Shown: positions 1 to 10,487, counted from the first letter of the stretch. The stretch is DNA of 64,000 nt from Kribbella capetownensis (GCF_004331485.1 NZ_SJKD01000007.1:372001-436000); one strand, 5' to 3'. A program made the numbers and translations. Notes: generated by a model from the letters alone, not told the origin.

Positions 1-822
1 CCGTGTCTCACCCCGGCCGACGGTCCCGCGGCCCGTGGTGGGTTCGGTGCCGACCACCGCGACCTGTCCGCGGCCGAGCAGCAGTCGATCGAGGCCAAGA
101 CCGCGCAGATCCTGAAGGCCAAGGCCGCCCGCGGCCTGACGCCGAAGGCCGGCACCCTGGCCGCGGCGAGCGTTCCGGTCTACTTCCACGTGATGCGCAG
201 CAGCACCGGCGCCGGCGACGTCACCGCGACCCAGATCAACCAGCAGATTGCCGAACTGAACCAGGACTTCGCCGGTGGCGAGTCGTCGCAGGCCGCGAAC
301 ACCGGCTTCACGTTCTACCTGGCCGGCACCGACCGGTTCAACAACAACACCTGGCATCGCGACGGCCAGAGCACGACGTACCGGTCACAAACGCGCAAGG
401 GTGGCAAGAACGCCCTGAACATCTGGCTGGTCGACTTCTCCTACCTCGGCATCGCGACGTTCCCGTGGGACTACCAGAGCAGCCCGTCGATCGACGGCAT
501 CCGGGTGCAGTACAGCTCGCTGCCGGGTGGTTCGGCGACGAACTTCAACCTCGGCAAGACCGCGTCGCACGAGGCGGGCCACTGGTTCGGGCTGTACCAC
601 ACCTTCCAGGGCGGCTGCACGAGCACGAACGACTCGGTGTCCGACACGCCGGCCCAGAGCAGCGCCAGCAGCGGCTGCCCGACCGGCCGGAACTCGTGTT
701 CGCTGCCCGGTCTCGACCCGATCCACAACTACATGGATTACTCCTACGACTCCTGCTACAACCAGTTCACTCCCGGCCAGAGCAGCCGCATCAGCACCAT
801 GTGGACGGCCTACCGGGCGTGA
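1..822 (+). CDS. Secreted zinc metalloprotease, M43 (pappalysin-like), 5' truncated
   Basis: The frame is open from the first base, so the N-terminus (expected to hold a signal peptide) lies outside the window and 273 codons remain. The zinc site HEAGHWFGLYHTF begins at base 568 and matches the metzincin pattern HExxHxxGxxH. The Met-turn NYMDYSYDSC follows about 50 residues later. Paired cysteines after the zinc site (QGGC, SGC, NSC) and the VSDTP segment are typical of actinobacterial M43 proteases. It should hydrolyse extracellular proteins. An ATG at 190 lies inside the prodomain region and is unlikely to be the real start, because the same frame is coding-like upstream of it. Family assignment is firm; the substrate is unknown. 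Confidence 0.88.
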   Translation, partial: PCLTPADGPAARGGFGADHRDLSAAEQQSIEAKTAQILKAKAARGLTPKAGTLAAASVPVYFHVMRSSTGAGDVTATQINQQIAELNQDFAGGESSQAANTGFTFYLAGTDRFNNNTWHRDGQSTTYRSQTRKGGKNALNIWLVDFSYLGIATFPWDYQSSPSIDGIRVQYSSLPGGSATNFNLGKTASHEAGHWFGLYHTFQGGCTSTNDSVSDTPAQSSASSGCPTGRNSCSLPGLDPIHNYMDYSYDSCYNQFTPGQSSRISTMWTAYRA

Positions 823-846
823 CGCAGGGACCCCAAGCCGTCTAGA

Positions 847-1992
847 GTGCCGCCGATGCGTTTGCTTCTGTCGGCCTGCGCAACCACCGCACTGGTGGTC
901 GCCGGACCTCTGACAGCGACCGCCGCCGGCCAGGGCCCACAAGCCCCGGTCGGCGGCGACCTGCTGACCGCGAAGCCGACGGTCGTCGCCGACGGGGCGG
1001 CACCGCCGGCTGTCCAGGCATCGGCGTACGTGGTGGCCGACATCGATACCGGCGACGTACTGGTCGCGAAGGCGCCGCACGCGAAGCTGCGGCCCGCGAG
1101 CACGCTGAAGACCCTCACCGCCCTGGTTCTGCTGCCGCGGCTGAAGAAGACCGATCCGGTCGTCGGCACGGATGCCGACGCGGGCATCATCGGCAGCAAG
1201 GTCGGCGTCTATCCCGGACTGCGCTACACGGTCGACCTGCTGTTCCAGGGCATGTTCCTGGCCTCCGGGAACGACGCCGTGCACGCGCTGGCCGCCCATG
1301 ACCAGGGCGGCATCCCGGCGACGATCCAGCGGATGAACCAGAAGGCCAAGGAGATCGGCGCGGACGACACCCACGTGACCGACCCGACCGGTCTGGACGC
1401 GGACGGTCAGTTCTCCAGCGCGTACGACCTGGCCCTGTTCGCCCAGGCGGGCCTGGCCCGGCCGGACTTCGCCAAGTACGCCTCGACCAAGTACACGGCC
1501 TTCCCGAACGCCGGGAAGGGCGGCACATACCAGGTCGCGAACCAGAACAAACTGCTGTTCAGCTACGACGGCGCCCTGGGCGTCAAGACCGGCTACACGA
1601 CGCTGGCCCGCAACACGTTCATCGGCGCGGCCCGCCGCAACGGCCACACGCTGGTGGTGACGCTGATGAACGCACCGCACGGCGTCACCGAGGACGCGAG
1701 CAACCTGCTCACCTGGACCTTCAGGAACTACACCAAGCTCAACCCGGTCGGCACGCTGGTCAAACCGGCCGCGGCGGTGCCTCCGAAGGCCGAGACCGGC
1801 ACCACCGAGGGCAAGATCACCACAGGGACCAGTACGGCGCACCCGCCGCGCAGCCGGACCGTGCTCAACCCCGGCCAGGCGGTCCAGTCGATCGCCTTCC
1901 GCGTCCCGGCCTGGGTGTACGCCGCCCCGCCCGTTCTCCTGCTCGGCCTGTTCCTCAGACGCCCCAAAGCACTCCGCAGACGCCGACATTAG
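847..1992 (+). CDS. D-alanyl-D-alanine carboxypeptidase (S11, PBP5/DacA type)
   Basis: A 381-aa exported penicillin-binding protein that trims the terminal D-Ala of peptidoglycan pentapeptides. All three catalytic motifs are visible: SxxK as STLK (Ser85, Lys88), SxN as SGN (Ser140) and KTG as KTGY (Lys247). The N-terminus is a signal sequence, and a C-terminal hydrophobic helix followed by an arginine-rich tail (about residues 354-381) anchors the protein in the membrane with a short cytoplasmic end. Start is GTG 847; ATG 856 is an equally possible start. The gene ends head to head with the YihY gene at 1992/1993. Proximity to trpS and yihY is a familiar actinomycete arrangement. Confidence 0.9.
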   Translation: MPPMRLLLSACATTALVVAGPLTATAAGQGPQAPVGGDLLTAKPTVVADGAAPPAVQASAYVVADIDTGDVLVAKAPHAKLRPASTLKTLTALVLLPRLKKTDPVVGTDADAGIIGSKVGVYPGLRYTVDLLFQGMFLASGNDAVHALAAHDQGGIPATIQRMNQKAKEIGADDTHVTDPTGLDADGQFSSAYDLALFAQAGLARPDFAKYASTKYTAFPNAGKGGTYQVANQNKLLFSYDGALGVKTGYTTLARNTFIGAARRNGHTLVVTLMNAPHGVTEDASNLLTWTFRNYTKLNPVGTLVKPAAAVPPKAETGTTEGKITTGTSTAHPPRSRTVLNPGQAVQSIAFRVPAWVYAAPPVLLLGLFLRRPKALRRRRH

Positions 1993-3066
1993 CTAGCGGC
2001 GAAGCGTACGGGCCGCCTTGGCGAGCTGACTCACCAGAGTCACCGCGGTAATGCCCAGCACGGCCCCTGCGGCGACAGAGACCGTGTCCGCCTTCTTCTG
2101 AGGCACTGGCACTACCTTGTAGCGCTTCCCAGGCGGTCCGGGCAGGAGAGGCTCCTGCACGGACACCTCAGGCGGCAGTGGCTCCTCGGCGATCCTGAGG
2201 CGGCCCTCCTCGGACACCTCCCTGGCAGCGATGTCGAGGGTGGCTTCCTTCGCCCACGCCGCGACGACCATCAGGGCCCGGGTCATCAGGTAGATCCACA
2301 CCAACAGCGCCAGCGGCAACGCCAGAGCGCCGTACGCCGCGTTGGTGCCGATGACATGGGTGACGTAGAGGTTGCCGAGCTTCTGGGCGAGGTAGTACAG
2401 GATGCCGCCGGCCAGCGCCGCGATCAGAGCGACCTTGCGCGGCAGCAGGATGCGCGGCAGCGCGGTCTGCAGATAGAGGAACAGGACCGCGCCGGCTCCG
2501 ATGCCGACCACGATGCTGACCCCGTCGATGCCCCAGCTCGCCAGCCAGGACCCCTCCAGACCGGCGGCGTCCACGATGCGCGCCGACAGTCCGGTCAGGA
2601 TCGAGGACGCGCTGGTGCTGATCAGGCCGATCACGCCGAGGCCGACGAGCGCGCCGACGTCCGCGAGCTTCAGCTTGACGAAGTTGCCGGGCTGGTCGTC
2701 CAACTCGTGCATGGACCGGATCGAGGCGCGCAGCGAGTCGATCCAGCCGAGCCCGGTGAACAGCAGACCGACGGCCGAGATGAGACCGATGGTGCCGGCG
2801 TGCGAGATCAGGGCCTCGACGTCGATCCGGTCGGCGATCCCGGGCAGGCTGTGCTCGAGGGTGTTCTTCAGCGCCTCGATCGCCTTCGGGCCGAGGAACG
2901 AGCCGACGATCGCCCCGGCCAGCACGATCAGTGGGAACAGCGACAGGAACGCGAAGAAACTCGTTGCCCCCGCCAACCGGTTGCCCCGGCGGTCGCCGTA
3001 CCGCTGCCAGGCCCGCCAGACCTGCGTCCGGCTGAACCAGCGCCAGGCCTTCTTGATGCCGCCCAT
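1993..3066 (-). CDS. YihY/BrkB family inner membrane protein
   Basis: A 357-aa protein with about six hydrophobic helices and the YihY/BrkB layout: a basic N-terminus (MGGIKKAWRW), an early segment ending in GATSFFAFLSLFPL, and a charged, proline-containing cytoplasmic tail. The family was once called ribonuclease BN but is now treated as membrane proteins of unclear transport role. The frame is open further upstream, but ATG 3066 has AGGAG six bases before it and gives the family N-terminus. It is the last gene of a leftward operon trpS - 2H phosphoesterase - yihY, 28 bp after the preceding gene. Function in this organism cannot be read from sequence. Confidence 0.85.
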   Translation of the reverse strand: MGGIKKAWRWFSRTQVWRAWQRYGDRRGNRLAGATSFFAFLSLFPLIVLAGAIVGSFLGPKAIEALKNTLEHSLPGIADRIDVEALISHAGTIGLISAVGLLFTGLGWIDSLRASIRSMHELDDQPGNFVKLKLADVGALVGLGVIGLISTSASSILTGLSARIVDAAGLEGSWLASWGIDGVSIVVGIGAGAVLFLYLQTALPRILLPRKVALIAALAGGILYYLAQKLGNLYVTHVIGTNAAYGALALPLALLVWIYLMTRALMVVAAWAKEATLDIAAREVSEEGRLRIAEEPLPPEVSVQEPLLPGPPGKRYKVVPVPQKKADTVSVAAGAVLGITAVTLVSQLAKAARTLRR

Positions 3067-3094
3067 ACTTCTCCTGTACCCCGGTAACGGAGTC

Positions 3095-3607
3095 TCAGCC
3101 TGCCAGGGGGAACGACCGTTGCGGGCGCCACACGCCGTCCGCGCCGTGTTCATACCGGCTGAAGGCGTCCACGTCGAACGCACAGTCGTACTCCGCCAGA
3201 GCGTCGTACGCGCGGTCCAGTGCGTCCTTGTCCAGGTCATGCGCCACCGTGACGTGCGGGTGGTACGGGAACCGCAGGTCCACCTGCAACGGCCCGGACC
3301 GGACCTGCGACTGCAGCACCTCGCAGGACGAGATGCCCTCGGCCAGTGGGACGAACACGACCGGGGAGATCGGCCGGAACGTCGCCGTACCGCGGAGCCG
3401 GATCCGGAAGCTCGGGAACCGGGCCGCGACCTCGAGCAGGTGGTCGTCGATGAGGGCGAGATCGGCCGCTTCCACCTCGGTCGGCGGCAGCAGGGTCACA
3501 TGGGTGGGGATCGACGCGGCCATCGGATCACCGAACTCGGCGCGGAACTTCTGCAGCTCCGTGCCGTACGGCTCCGCGATCGGGATCGCGACACCGATCG
3601 TCGCCAT
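3095..3607 (-). CDS. 2'-5' RNA ligase / 2H phosphoesterase family protein
   Basis: 170 aa with two HxT motifs, H36-V-T38 (PTHVTLLPP) and H118-V-T120 (YHPHVTVAHD), the signature of the two-histidine phosphoesterase (LigT) superfamily. Such proteins act on 2',3'-cyclic or 2'-5' phosphodiester ends of RNA or nucleotides; the substrate here is not known. It starts 8 bp after the trpS stop codon and is followed by yihY, so the three genes are very probably co-transcribed. Cytoplasmic, no signal peptide. Confidence 0.85.
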   Translation of the reverse strand: MATIGVAIPIAEPYGTELQKFRAEFGDPMAASIPTHVTLLPPTEVEAADLALIDDHLLEVAARFPSFRIRLRGTATFRPISPVVFVPLAEGISSCEVLQSQVRSGPLQVDLRFPYHPHVTVAHDLDKDALDRAYDALAEYDCAFDVDAFSRYEHGADGVWRPQRSFPLAG

Positions 3608-3615
3608 CCGTGGCC

Positions 3616-5298
<1,683 letters not shown>

Positions 5299-5529
5299 CC
5301 GTACCCGGCCAGGAGGTTGGTGCGAACTATTCCGTGCCAGACCTGCATCACTGACCCGTCACCGCCGTAGACCCACGACGTTGTGCACCGGCCGGCCACC
5401 GGCCACCAGTTGTAGCGGTCGAGTCGCCCGCCACCGTGTTGTTGTGGTCGGTCCGTGCCCGAGGTCGCGGCGGCATGGTGGCTACCTGGCGTCGGGGGGT
5501 CGGGGCGTCGGGGGCGGGGCGTTGGGGCG

Positions 5530-5594
5530 GTGAACAGGATCTGGGGGCCGTGAACAGGGCACGACCTGTTCACTGTCACGACAAGCTGTTCACG
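5530..5594. repeat. Four GTGAACAG half-sites, two direct and two inverted
   Basis: GTGAACAGG occurs at 5530-5538 and 5550-5558 (20 bp apart). The reverse complement CCTGTTCAC is at 5565-5573, and CTGTTCACG is at 5586-5594 (21 bp apart). The array is therefore symmetric: two forward sites spaced by about two helical turns, then two reversed sites at nearly the same spacing. This looks like an operator for a multimeric regulator or a small hairpin cluster. No adjacent gene start is within 200 bp, so its target is unclear. Confidence 0.6.
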
Positions 5595-5653
5595 GGCCCG
5601 CCCCGAACACGCAAACCCCGACCGCAGCCCGTCGCGTCACGGGCGGACCCGCA

Positions 5654-5735
5654 GCACTCACCAACCACCCGCGAGCCAAGATCGCCACACTCACCCGGGA
5701 CATGGAGATCGCCCGACAGGCAGGTTGGTGAGTGC
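5654..5735. repeat. 82-bp inverted-repeat element
   Basis: GCACTCACCAACC at 5654-5666 is repeated exactly in inverse orientation at 5723-5735, with 56 bp between the arms. The flanks outside the arms also resemble each other (gggcggac on the left, gtccgcaccc on the right), so the symmetry extends imperfectly outwards. No transposase is nearby. It could be a miniature element or a stem-loop. Confidence 0.55.
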
Positions 5736-5841
5736 GCCACGTCCGCACCCCGGCGAGTTCGCGCACCTCCCCAACCAGACCATCCCCGCATCGACCTGGC
5801 GGTCCCTGCTACCAACCTCATAATCGAGTACAGCCAGCGCG

Positions 5842-6246
5842 TCACCAGGACCAGCCGCGCGAGGCCAGCTCCCGCTCCTCGAGCCAGCGCTTCTCCTCGC
5901 TGCGCTCCAGCTCTGCCTCCCCCTGCACGCCGGCCAGCCGGCAGGCCTCGTCGAGCAGGTCGTCGTACGCCGCTTCCGCGGCCTTCAACCGGTGGGCTCG
6001 CGCGTAGATCCGGGGCGCGGTCTCGATCCGCCTGATCTCGCCGGCCAGATGGCCGAGCCGGGTCTGCAACCACAAGGTGTCGAACGGGTCGGCCTCAACA
6101 CACGGGGGACGGCGAAGACGCCCGATCAAGCGCTCGATCGACAGCTGCAGCCACCGCCGCAGGCGCGACGGCCGTGGGTGCGGCAGCAAGGCGTCGAGCA
6201 GCGCACACAGAAACAAGAACAAGAACAGAACAGCCAACCACTCCAT
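5842..6246 (-). CDS. Small membrane-anchored coiled-coil-like protein, unknown
   Basis: 134 aa from ATG 6246, with a weak GAGG ribosome site upstream. It has one N-terminal hydrophobic helix (MEWLAVLFLFLFLCALLDAL), then a basic stretch, then a long charged alpha-helical region rich in Glu, Arg and Leu (about residues 50-134). The likely topology is a single-pass protein with a cytoplasmic helical domain. No family was recognised. The gene stands alone between the ngc operon and the gene-free stretch. The frame continues upstream of the chosen start, but that extension has low-complexity, shadow-like composition. Confidence 0.6.
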   Translation of the reverse strand: MEWLAVLFLFLFLCALLDALLPHPRPSRLRRWLQLSIERLIGRLRRPPCVEADPFDTLWLQTRLGHLAGEIRRIETAPRIYARAHRLKAAEAAYDDLLDEACRLAGVQGEAELERSEEKRWLEERELASRGWSW

Positions 6247-6330
6247 CACCCTCACTCCCTCTTCGAGGCTACGGCGAGCCACCGACAAGGGCGAGAGCTT
6301 TTTTGGTAGCCATCCCGGCTTCTTCGGGCG

Positions 6331-6356
6331 GGCGCTCCTCGTCTTCGAGGAGCGCC
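6331..6356. terminator. Hairpin downstream of ngcG
   Basis: GGCGCTCCTCG (6331-6341) pairs perfectly with CGAGGAGCGCC (6346-6356) around a four-base loop. It lies 25 bp beyond the end of the leftward ngc operon, so it probably ends that transcript. No U-run follows on the minus strand, which is common for high-GC actinobacteria. Confidence 0.6.
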
Positions 6357-6380
6357 GCCCGGTCAGCACCAGGGCTGTGA

Positions 6381-7274
6381 CTACTTCACGCCTCCGGCGG
6401 TGACGGAGACCTGCAGTTGGCGCTGGAAGATGATGTAGACCACCAGAACCGGCGCCACCGTGATGACCACGGCCGCGAACAGGGCGCCGAAGTCCACCGC
6501 GTAACCGGCTTGCGATGCGAACGAGGCCATGCCCTGCGAGAGCACGTAGTTCTTCGAGTCGGTGTTCAGGGCCACGGGGAGCAGGAACTGGTTCCACAAC
6601 CCCAGGAAGTTGAAGATGGCGACCGACGCCATCCCCGGCCGCGCCATCGGCAACATCACCGAGAAGAACGAGCGCCACTCACCTGCCCCGTCGATCTGCG
6701 CCGCCTCGTAGACCTCGCCCGGCAGCGCCTTGAAGAAGCTGTGCAGGAAGAAGACGGTGAACGGCAGCGCGAACGCGACGTAGGTGATGATCAACCCGGG
6801 CAGGGTGTTGAGCAGCGCGAAGTTCTTCAGCACGAAGAACAGCGGCACGATCGCCAGGAAGACCGGGAACGTCAGCCCGGCCAGCATGGAGTAGTAGATC
6901 AGCCGGTTGCCGGGGAACGAGAACCTGGCCAGCACGTACGCACACATGGCACCGAGGATCATCACCAGCACCAGCGCGCAGCCGACGACGACCACCGTGT
7001 TCAGGAAGTACCGACCGATGCCGGCCGTCGTCCAGGCGCTGGCGTAGTTGCCGAAGCGCAGCTTGCCCGGCAGCGACAGTGGGTTGCCCAGGATCTCCTG
7101 TGTCGACTTGAACGAGGACAGCAGCGTCCACAGCAGCGGCAGGATCACCAGCAGCGACCACAGGATCAGCGCGATGTGGGCGGTCGTGGCCACGCCCTTG
7201 CCCTCCCGCGACCGCTTGCCGGGCGCGCGGGACGCGGCGACGAACTCGGCGCGATCGGCGGTTGTGGTTGTCAT
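6381..7274 (-). CDS. ngcG: ABC transporter permease, MalG type (NgcG-like)
   Basis: 297-aa inner-membrane permease of a carbohydrate ABC importer, with six predicted helices after a hydrophilic N-terminal tail. The EAA loop that docks the ATPase is clear (EVYEAAQIDGAGEWRSF). Its ATG overlaps the TGA of the upstream permease (ATGA, 7271-7274), so translation is coupled. The symbol rests on the clear NgcE-type binding protein in the same operon. Substrates should be GlcNAc and/or N,N'-diacetylchitobiose. No ATPase gene is present locally, so a shared MsiK-type ATPase is implied. Confidence 0.82.
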   Translation of the reverse strand: MTTTTADRAEFVAASRAPGKRSREGKGVATTAHIALILWSLLVILPLLWTLLSSFKSTQEILGNPLSLPGKLRFGNYASAWTTAGIGRYFLNTVVVVGCALVLVMILGAMCAYVLARFSFPGNRLIYYSMLAGLTFPVFLAIVPLFFVLKNFALLNTLPGLIITYVAFALPFTVFFLHSFFKALPGEVYEAAQIDGAGEWRSFFSVMLPMARPGMASVAIFNFLGLWNQFLLPVALNTDSKNYVLSQGMASFASQAGYAVDFGALFAAVVITVAPVLVVYIIFQRQLQVSVTAGGVK

Positions 7275-8266
7275 CGGCGTACCTTCCGCTCACGTCCGCC
7301 GGTCAGGGTGTTCACCAGGAAGACCAGGAACGCGAAGAGCATCGTCACCACGGCCAGGATCACGCCCATCGCCGTCGAGTAACCGAACTGCCCCTTGGTG
7401 AAGGCTGTGGTGAACAGTTGCTGGGGCATGACCAGGGTCGAGTTCTGCGGGCCGCCGCCGGGGTTCAGCGCCTGCATGTAGACGAAGGCGTCGAGGGCGG
7501 CGATGCCGAGATAGATGTACGCCGTCTGCACGTTGTCCCGGATCAGCGGCAGGATCAGCGACACCGCCGTACGGAACCGGCCGGCGCCGTCGATCCGGGC
7601 CGCCTCGAACACCTCGGGGTCGATCCCCCGGATGGCGGCGATGAACAGCACCATGTAGAAACCGACGAAGCCCCAGATCATCACGAACATCGACGCCGGC
7701 ATCGCTGTCCGCGCGTCACCGAGCCACGCGTAGTTCTCGAACTGGTGCAGCCCGATCTTCGACAGTACGGCGTCCAGGATGCCGGAGCCCGGCGTGAAGA
7801 CCTGGGCCCAGATCAGGCCGATCACGATCGCGGGGATCACGTACGGGAAGAACGAGACGATCCGGTAGAAGCCGGAGTTGCGCAGGCCGCGGACGGTCCC
7901 GGTGCCGGCGCCGCCGACCGTCACCAGCGTGGCCAGCGTCAGCGCCAGCACAATCGTCACCAGCGGCACGACGATCGCGAGCTCGACGTTGTTGCGGACG
8001 GCCTTCAGGAAGATGTCGTCGTGAAACAGCTTGACGTAGTTGTCGAAGCCCACGAAGTTCATCCCCGAGGTGAACCCGGACCAGTCGGTCAGCGAGTACC
8101 ACAGCGCCTGCACGAACGGGGAGACCACGAAGATCACGAAGACCGCCAGCGGCAGGCCGAGGAACACGACCATGAAGCTGACCCGGTCGAAGGTCAGCGG
8201 CCGGCGCCGCCGGGGGGCGGGCCGTTTGGGCCCGCCCTCCGTCACGACATCTTGTGTCACGGTCAC
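7271..8266 (-). CDS. ngcF: ABC transporter permease, MalF/UgpA type (NgcF-like)
   Basis: 331 aa, about six to seven membrane helices. It has the permease EAA motif EVFEAARIDGAGRFRTA and a long periplasmic-side loop after the first helix, as in MalF-type subunits. Start is GTG 8266, overlapping the ngcE stop codon by four bases (GTGA). The gene forms the heterodimeric channel with the following NgcG-like permease. It is the middle gene of the leftward operon SIS - ngcE - ngcF - ngcG. Confidence 0.82.
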   Translation of the reverse strand: MTVTQDVVTEGGPKRPAPRRRRPLTFDRVSFMVVFLGLPLAVFVIFVVSPFVQALWYSLTDWSGFTSGMNFVGFDNYVKLFHDDIFLKAVRNNVELAIVVPLVTIVLALTLATLVTVGGAGTGTVRGLRNSGFYRIVSFFPYVIPAIVIGLIWAQVFTPGSGILDAVLSKIGLHQFENYAWLGDARTAMPASMFVMIWGFVGFYMVLFIAAIRGIDPEVFEAARIDGAGRFRTAVSLILPLIRDNVQTAYIYLGIAALDAFVYMQALNPGGGPQNSTLVMPQQLFTTAFTKGQFGYSTAMGVILAVVTMLFAFLVFLVNTLTGGRERKVRR

Positions 8267-9681
8267 TTCGTGACCGGGATCTTCTTGACGGAGCTGTCGT
8301 TGCGCACCTTGTCGGTGATCTGCTGCAGGGCCTTCGTCAGTCCGGCCGCGTCGAGCTTGCCGGACAGGAACGAGTTCCAGACGACCAGCTGGTCGGGGTT
8401 CGTGCCGTACAGGGTGATGAACTGGTAGTCGAAGACGTTGGTGCCGGCCGCGTCCAGCATTGCGGTCTGCGACTGCAGGGCGGTGGAACCGAAGCCGTCC
8501 GCGGGCACCAGGCCCTTGACGATCGTCGGCGCCAGCCGCGTCTTGGCGAAGTTGGTCGCCGCCTCCTTGGACAGCATGGCCCGCAGGAGCTCCTTGCCGC
8601 CCGCGACGTTCTTGCCCTTCGCCGGGACGATGAACGGCTCGCCGGCCGCGCTGCGCAGCGCCTCGTACGGCAGCTTCGAGTCGGCGCTCAGCGTGGGCTC
8701 CGGGATGCCCTTCATGTCAAAACCCGCCTTGGTGGCCTTCTTCATCTCGTTCTCGATCCACGAGCCCGACGGGTAGAGGACGGCCTGCTGGTCGTTGCTC
8801 CACTTCGCCTGCGCCGCGGTGAACTGGGTGCCGGCGCCGCCGGGGACGAAGTACCCGTTCTTCACCATGGTCTCCATGGCCTTGAAGACGCCCTGGACCT
8901 GCGGCTTCGACCAGCAGTCGCCCTCGAGGTTGCCCAGCGACAGCCGGACGTCGTCGCCACCTTCCTTGATCGCCGAGTCGATGGCCAGCGTCTGGTAGTA
9001 GGTCGCGGCCTCCTTGCCCCAGACGAACAGGTACTTGCCCTTCGCCTTGGCCTTGGCGCCGAGGTCGAGCAGCTCGTCGTACGTCTTCGGCGGCGTCCAC
9101 CCGTTCGCCTTGAACAGGCTGTCGGAGTACCACAGGCCGTAGAGGGTGAGCACGTAGTTGATCGCGAGGAACTTGTCGCCGTAGGTGCCGGGGGTCTTGA
9201 CGCCCGCGTACAGCGTGTCGGCGATCTTCGTGCCCTCGTAGTTGTTGGCCTCGAAGACGTCGTCCAGCGGCGCCAGCTGGTCCAGGATCGTGTTGAAGCC
9301 GATCTGGTTCGCGCCGGAGTTGTCGATCAGGTCCGGCGGGTTGCCACCGACGAAGCGCGGCTGCAGCTGCTGGGCGATCTGGGTGGACGGGGCGACCTTG
9401 ACCGTCGAACCCGCGTGCTTCTGCTGCACGATGTTGGCCGCGAACGTCACATAGTCGTAGCCGTACCCACCGTTGAAGATCACCGCGTCAACGGTGGACT
9501 TGTCCGTCATACCGAACGGGTTGTCCGCGGTCTTGTCGGCGCTCCCACTGCCGGAACCGCTGTCGTCGCTGCCGCCGGTGGCACAGGCGGCCAGCAGCGT
9601 GCTGCCGCCGGTCGCCAGCAAGGTGCCCACCGCTGCGCGCTGCAGGAACAGTCGCCGCGACAGGTTGTTGGGAGTAGTCAT
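8263..9681 (-). CDS. ngcE: GlcNAc/diacetylchitobiose-binding lipoprotein (NgcE-like)
   Basis: 472-aa extracellular solute-binding protein. The N-terminus has a twin-arginine pair (SRRLFLQ, Arg9-Arg10) and a lipobox LLAAC with the lipidated Cys33, so it is probably a Tat-exported lipoprotein. The mature part begins with a Gly/Ser-rich linker. FNGGYGYDY and QPRFVGGNPPDLIDNSG match the NgcE family of Streptomyces as I recall it, which binds N-acetylglucosamine and chitobiose. ATG 9681 is chosen over an upstream ATG because it starts the Tat signal directly. Located 23 bp after the SIS gene and overlapping ngcF. Confidence 0.85.
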   Translation of the reverse strand: MTTPNNLSRRLFLQRAAVGTLLATGGSTLLAACATGGSDDSGSGSGSADKTADNPFGMTDKSTVDAVIFNGGYGYDYVTFAANIVQQKHAGSTVKVAPSTQIAQQLQPRFVGGNPPDLIDNSGANQIGFNTILDQLAPLDDVFEANNYEGTKIADTLYAGVKTPGTYGDKFLAINYVLTLYGLWYSDSLFKANGWTPPKTYDELLDLGAKAKAKGKYLFVWGKEAATYYQTLAIDSAIKEGGDDVRLSLGNLEGDCWSKPQVQGVFKAMETMVKNGYFVPGGAGTQFTAAQAKWSNDQQAVLYPSGSWIENEMKKATKAGFDMKGIPEPTLSADSKLPYEALRSAAGEPFIVPAKGKNVAGGKELLRAMLSKEAATNFAKTRLAPTIVKGLVPADGFGSTALQSQTAMLDAAGTNVFDYQFITLYGTNPDQLVVWNSFLSGKLDAAGLTKALQQITDKVRNDSSVKKIPVTK

Positions 9682-9704
9682 TGTCCCGCCTTCCAAGGAG
9701 TGTT

Positions 9705-10487
9705 TCACGCAGTACGCCGGATACGACCGGCGTACCTTGCTTCAAGGGCGTGGTTGTGTTCGTCGCCGCCCGGGATGTTCGCCGACAGGTACACCGGTGG
9801 AGTCTCACCGGCGTCGGTGAGCCTACGGAGCACCTCGGCCACCAGCATCTGCGCAATCAGGGCGGCTGTGATGGAGGACACGGCGCAGACCTTGCCCCCA
9901 CCGCCGGGAAGGTCGAGCACGGAGTCGCCGAACGGCGCGTGGTTGTCGAGCACCACGTCCGCGCAGTCGATCAGCTTCTGGCCGGACGGATGGCGCGAGT
10001 CCATCCCACCGGTGTGCTGCAGCGAGGTGATCGCGATCAGCGGGTGGCCCTTCTCCTTCACCACGGTGGCGAACTCGACGATCGAGCCGTTCACCCCCGA
10101 GTTGGAGGCGATCACGAACAGGTCGTCTGGGTGCGGCTCGGCCAGGTCGTAGAGGCGGCGCGCGATCGACGGATCGCGCTCCAGTTCGCCGCCGCGCAGG
10201 ACCTCGATCGATTCGCCGCCGAGCAGGACCAGATCGCGCAGCGCGATCCGGTTGGTCGCGATCAGGCCACCGGCGCGGCCGGCGATCTCCATCGCGAGCG
10301 CTTCGGAGTGGCCGGAGCCGAAGGCCTGGATCACCCCGTTCGCGCGTAATGCCTTGGTCATCAGGTCCGCGGCCTGCTGGATCGGGCCGTCGATCTGCTC
10401 GGTGACCGCGGTCATGATCGGCGTCAGCGCGCGAACATAGTCCTGCGCGCTCACTCCGCCGGTCTCCCCCGGGTTACTGCTGGCCAT
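9705..10487 (-). CDS. SIS-domain sugar isomerase/etherase-like protein
   Basis: 260-aa cytoplasmic protein of the SIS phosphosugar-binding superfamily (UPF0309 / PRK02947 type). The phosphosugar-binding loop is FGSGHSEALAMEIAGRAGG, and a second SIS segment is VIASNSGVNGSIVEFA. It is the first gene of the ngc operon, so it most likely acts on an amino-sugar phosphate made from imported GlcNAc or MurNAc derivatives; isomerase versus etherase activity cannot be decided here. Start ATG 10487 has GGAGGGG at a longish distance. A GTG a few codons later (GVSAQDY) has GGGGGAG about nine bases upstream and is a serious alternative. Confidence 0.8.
   Translation of the reverse strand: MASSNPGETGGVSAQDYVRALTPIMTAVTEQIDGPIQQAADLMTKALRANGVIQAFGSGHSEALAMEIAGRAGGLIATNRIALRDLVLLGGESIEVLRGGELERDPSIARRLYDLAEPHPDDLFVIASNSGVNGSIVEFATVVKEKGHPLIAITSLQHTGGMDSRHPSGQKLIDCADVVLDNHAPFGDSVLDLPGGGGKVCAVSSITAALIAQMLVAEVLRRLTDAGETPPVYLSANIPGGDEHNHALEARYAGRIRRTA

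Larger units (their letters stand above)
5299..5841. other. Gene-free stretch with repeats
   Basis: No convincing intact gene was found in these 543 bp. The left end, read on the minus strand over about 5295-5420, has a Trp/Tyr/Gly-rich frame (for example RYNWWPVAG, WVYGGDGS) that looks more like a secreted-protein C-terminus than like random translation, and it may be a decayed gene fragment. The middle holds four GTGAACAG-type half-sites and a separate 13-bp inverted repeat, listed on their own. Confidence 0.5.
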
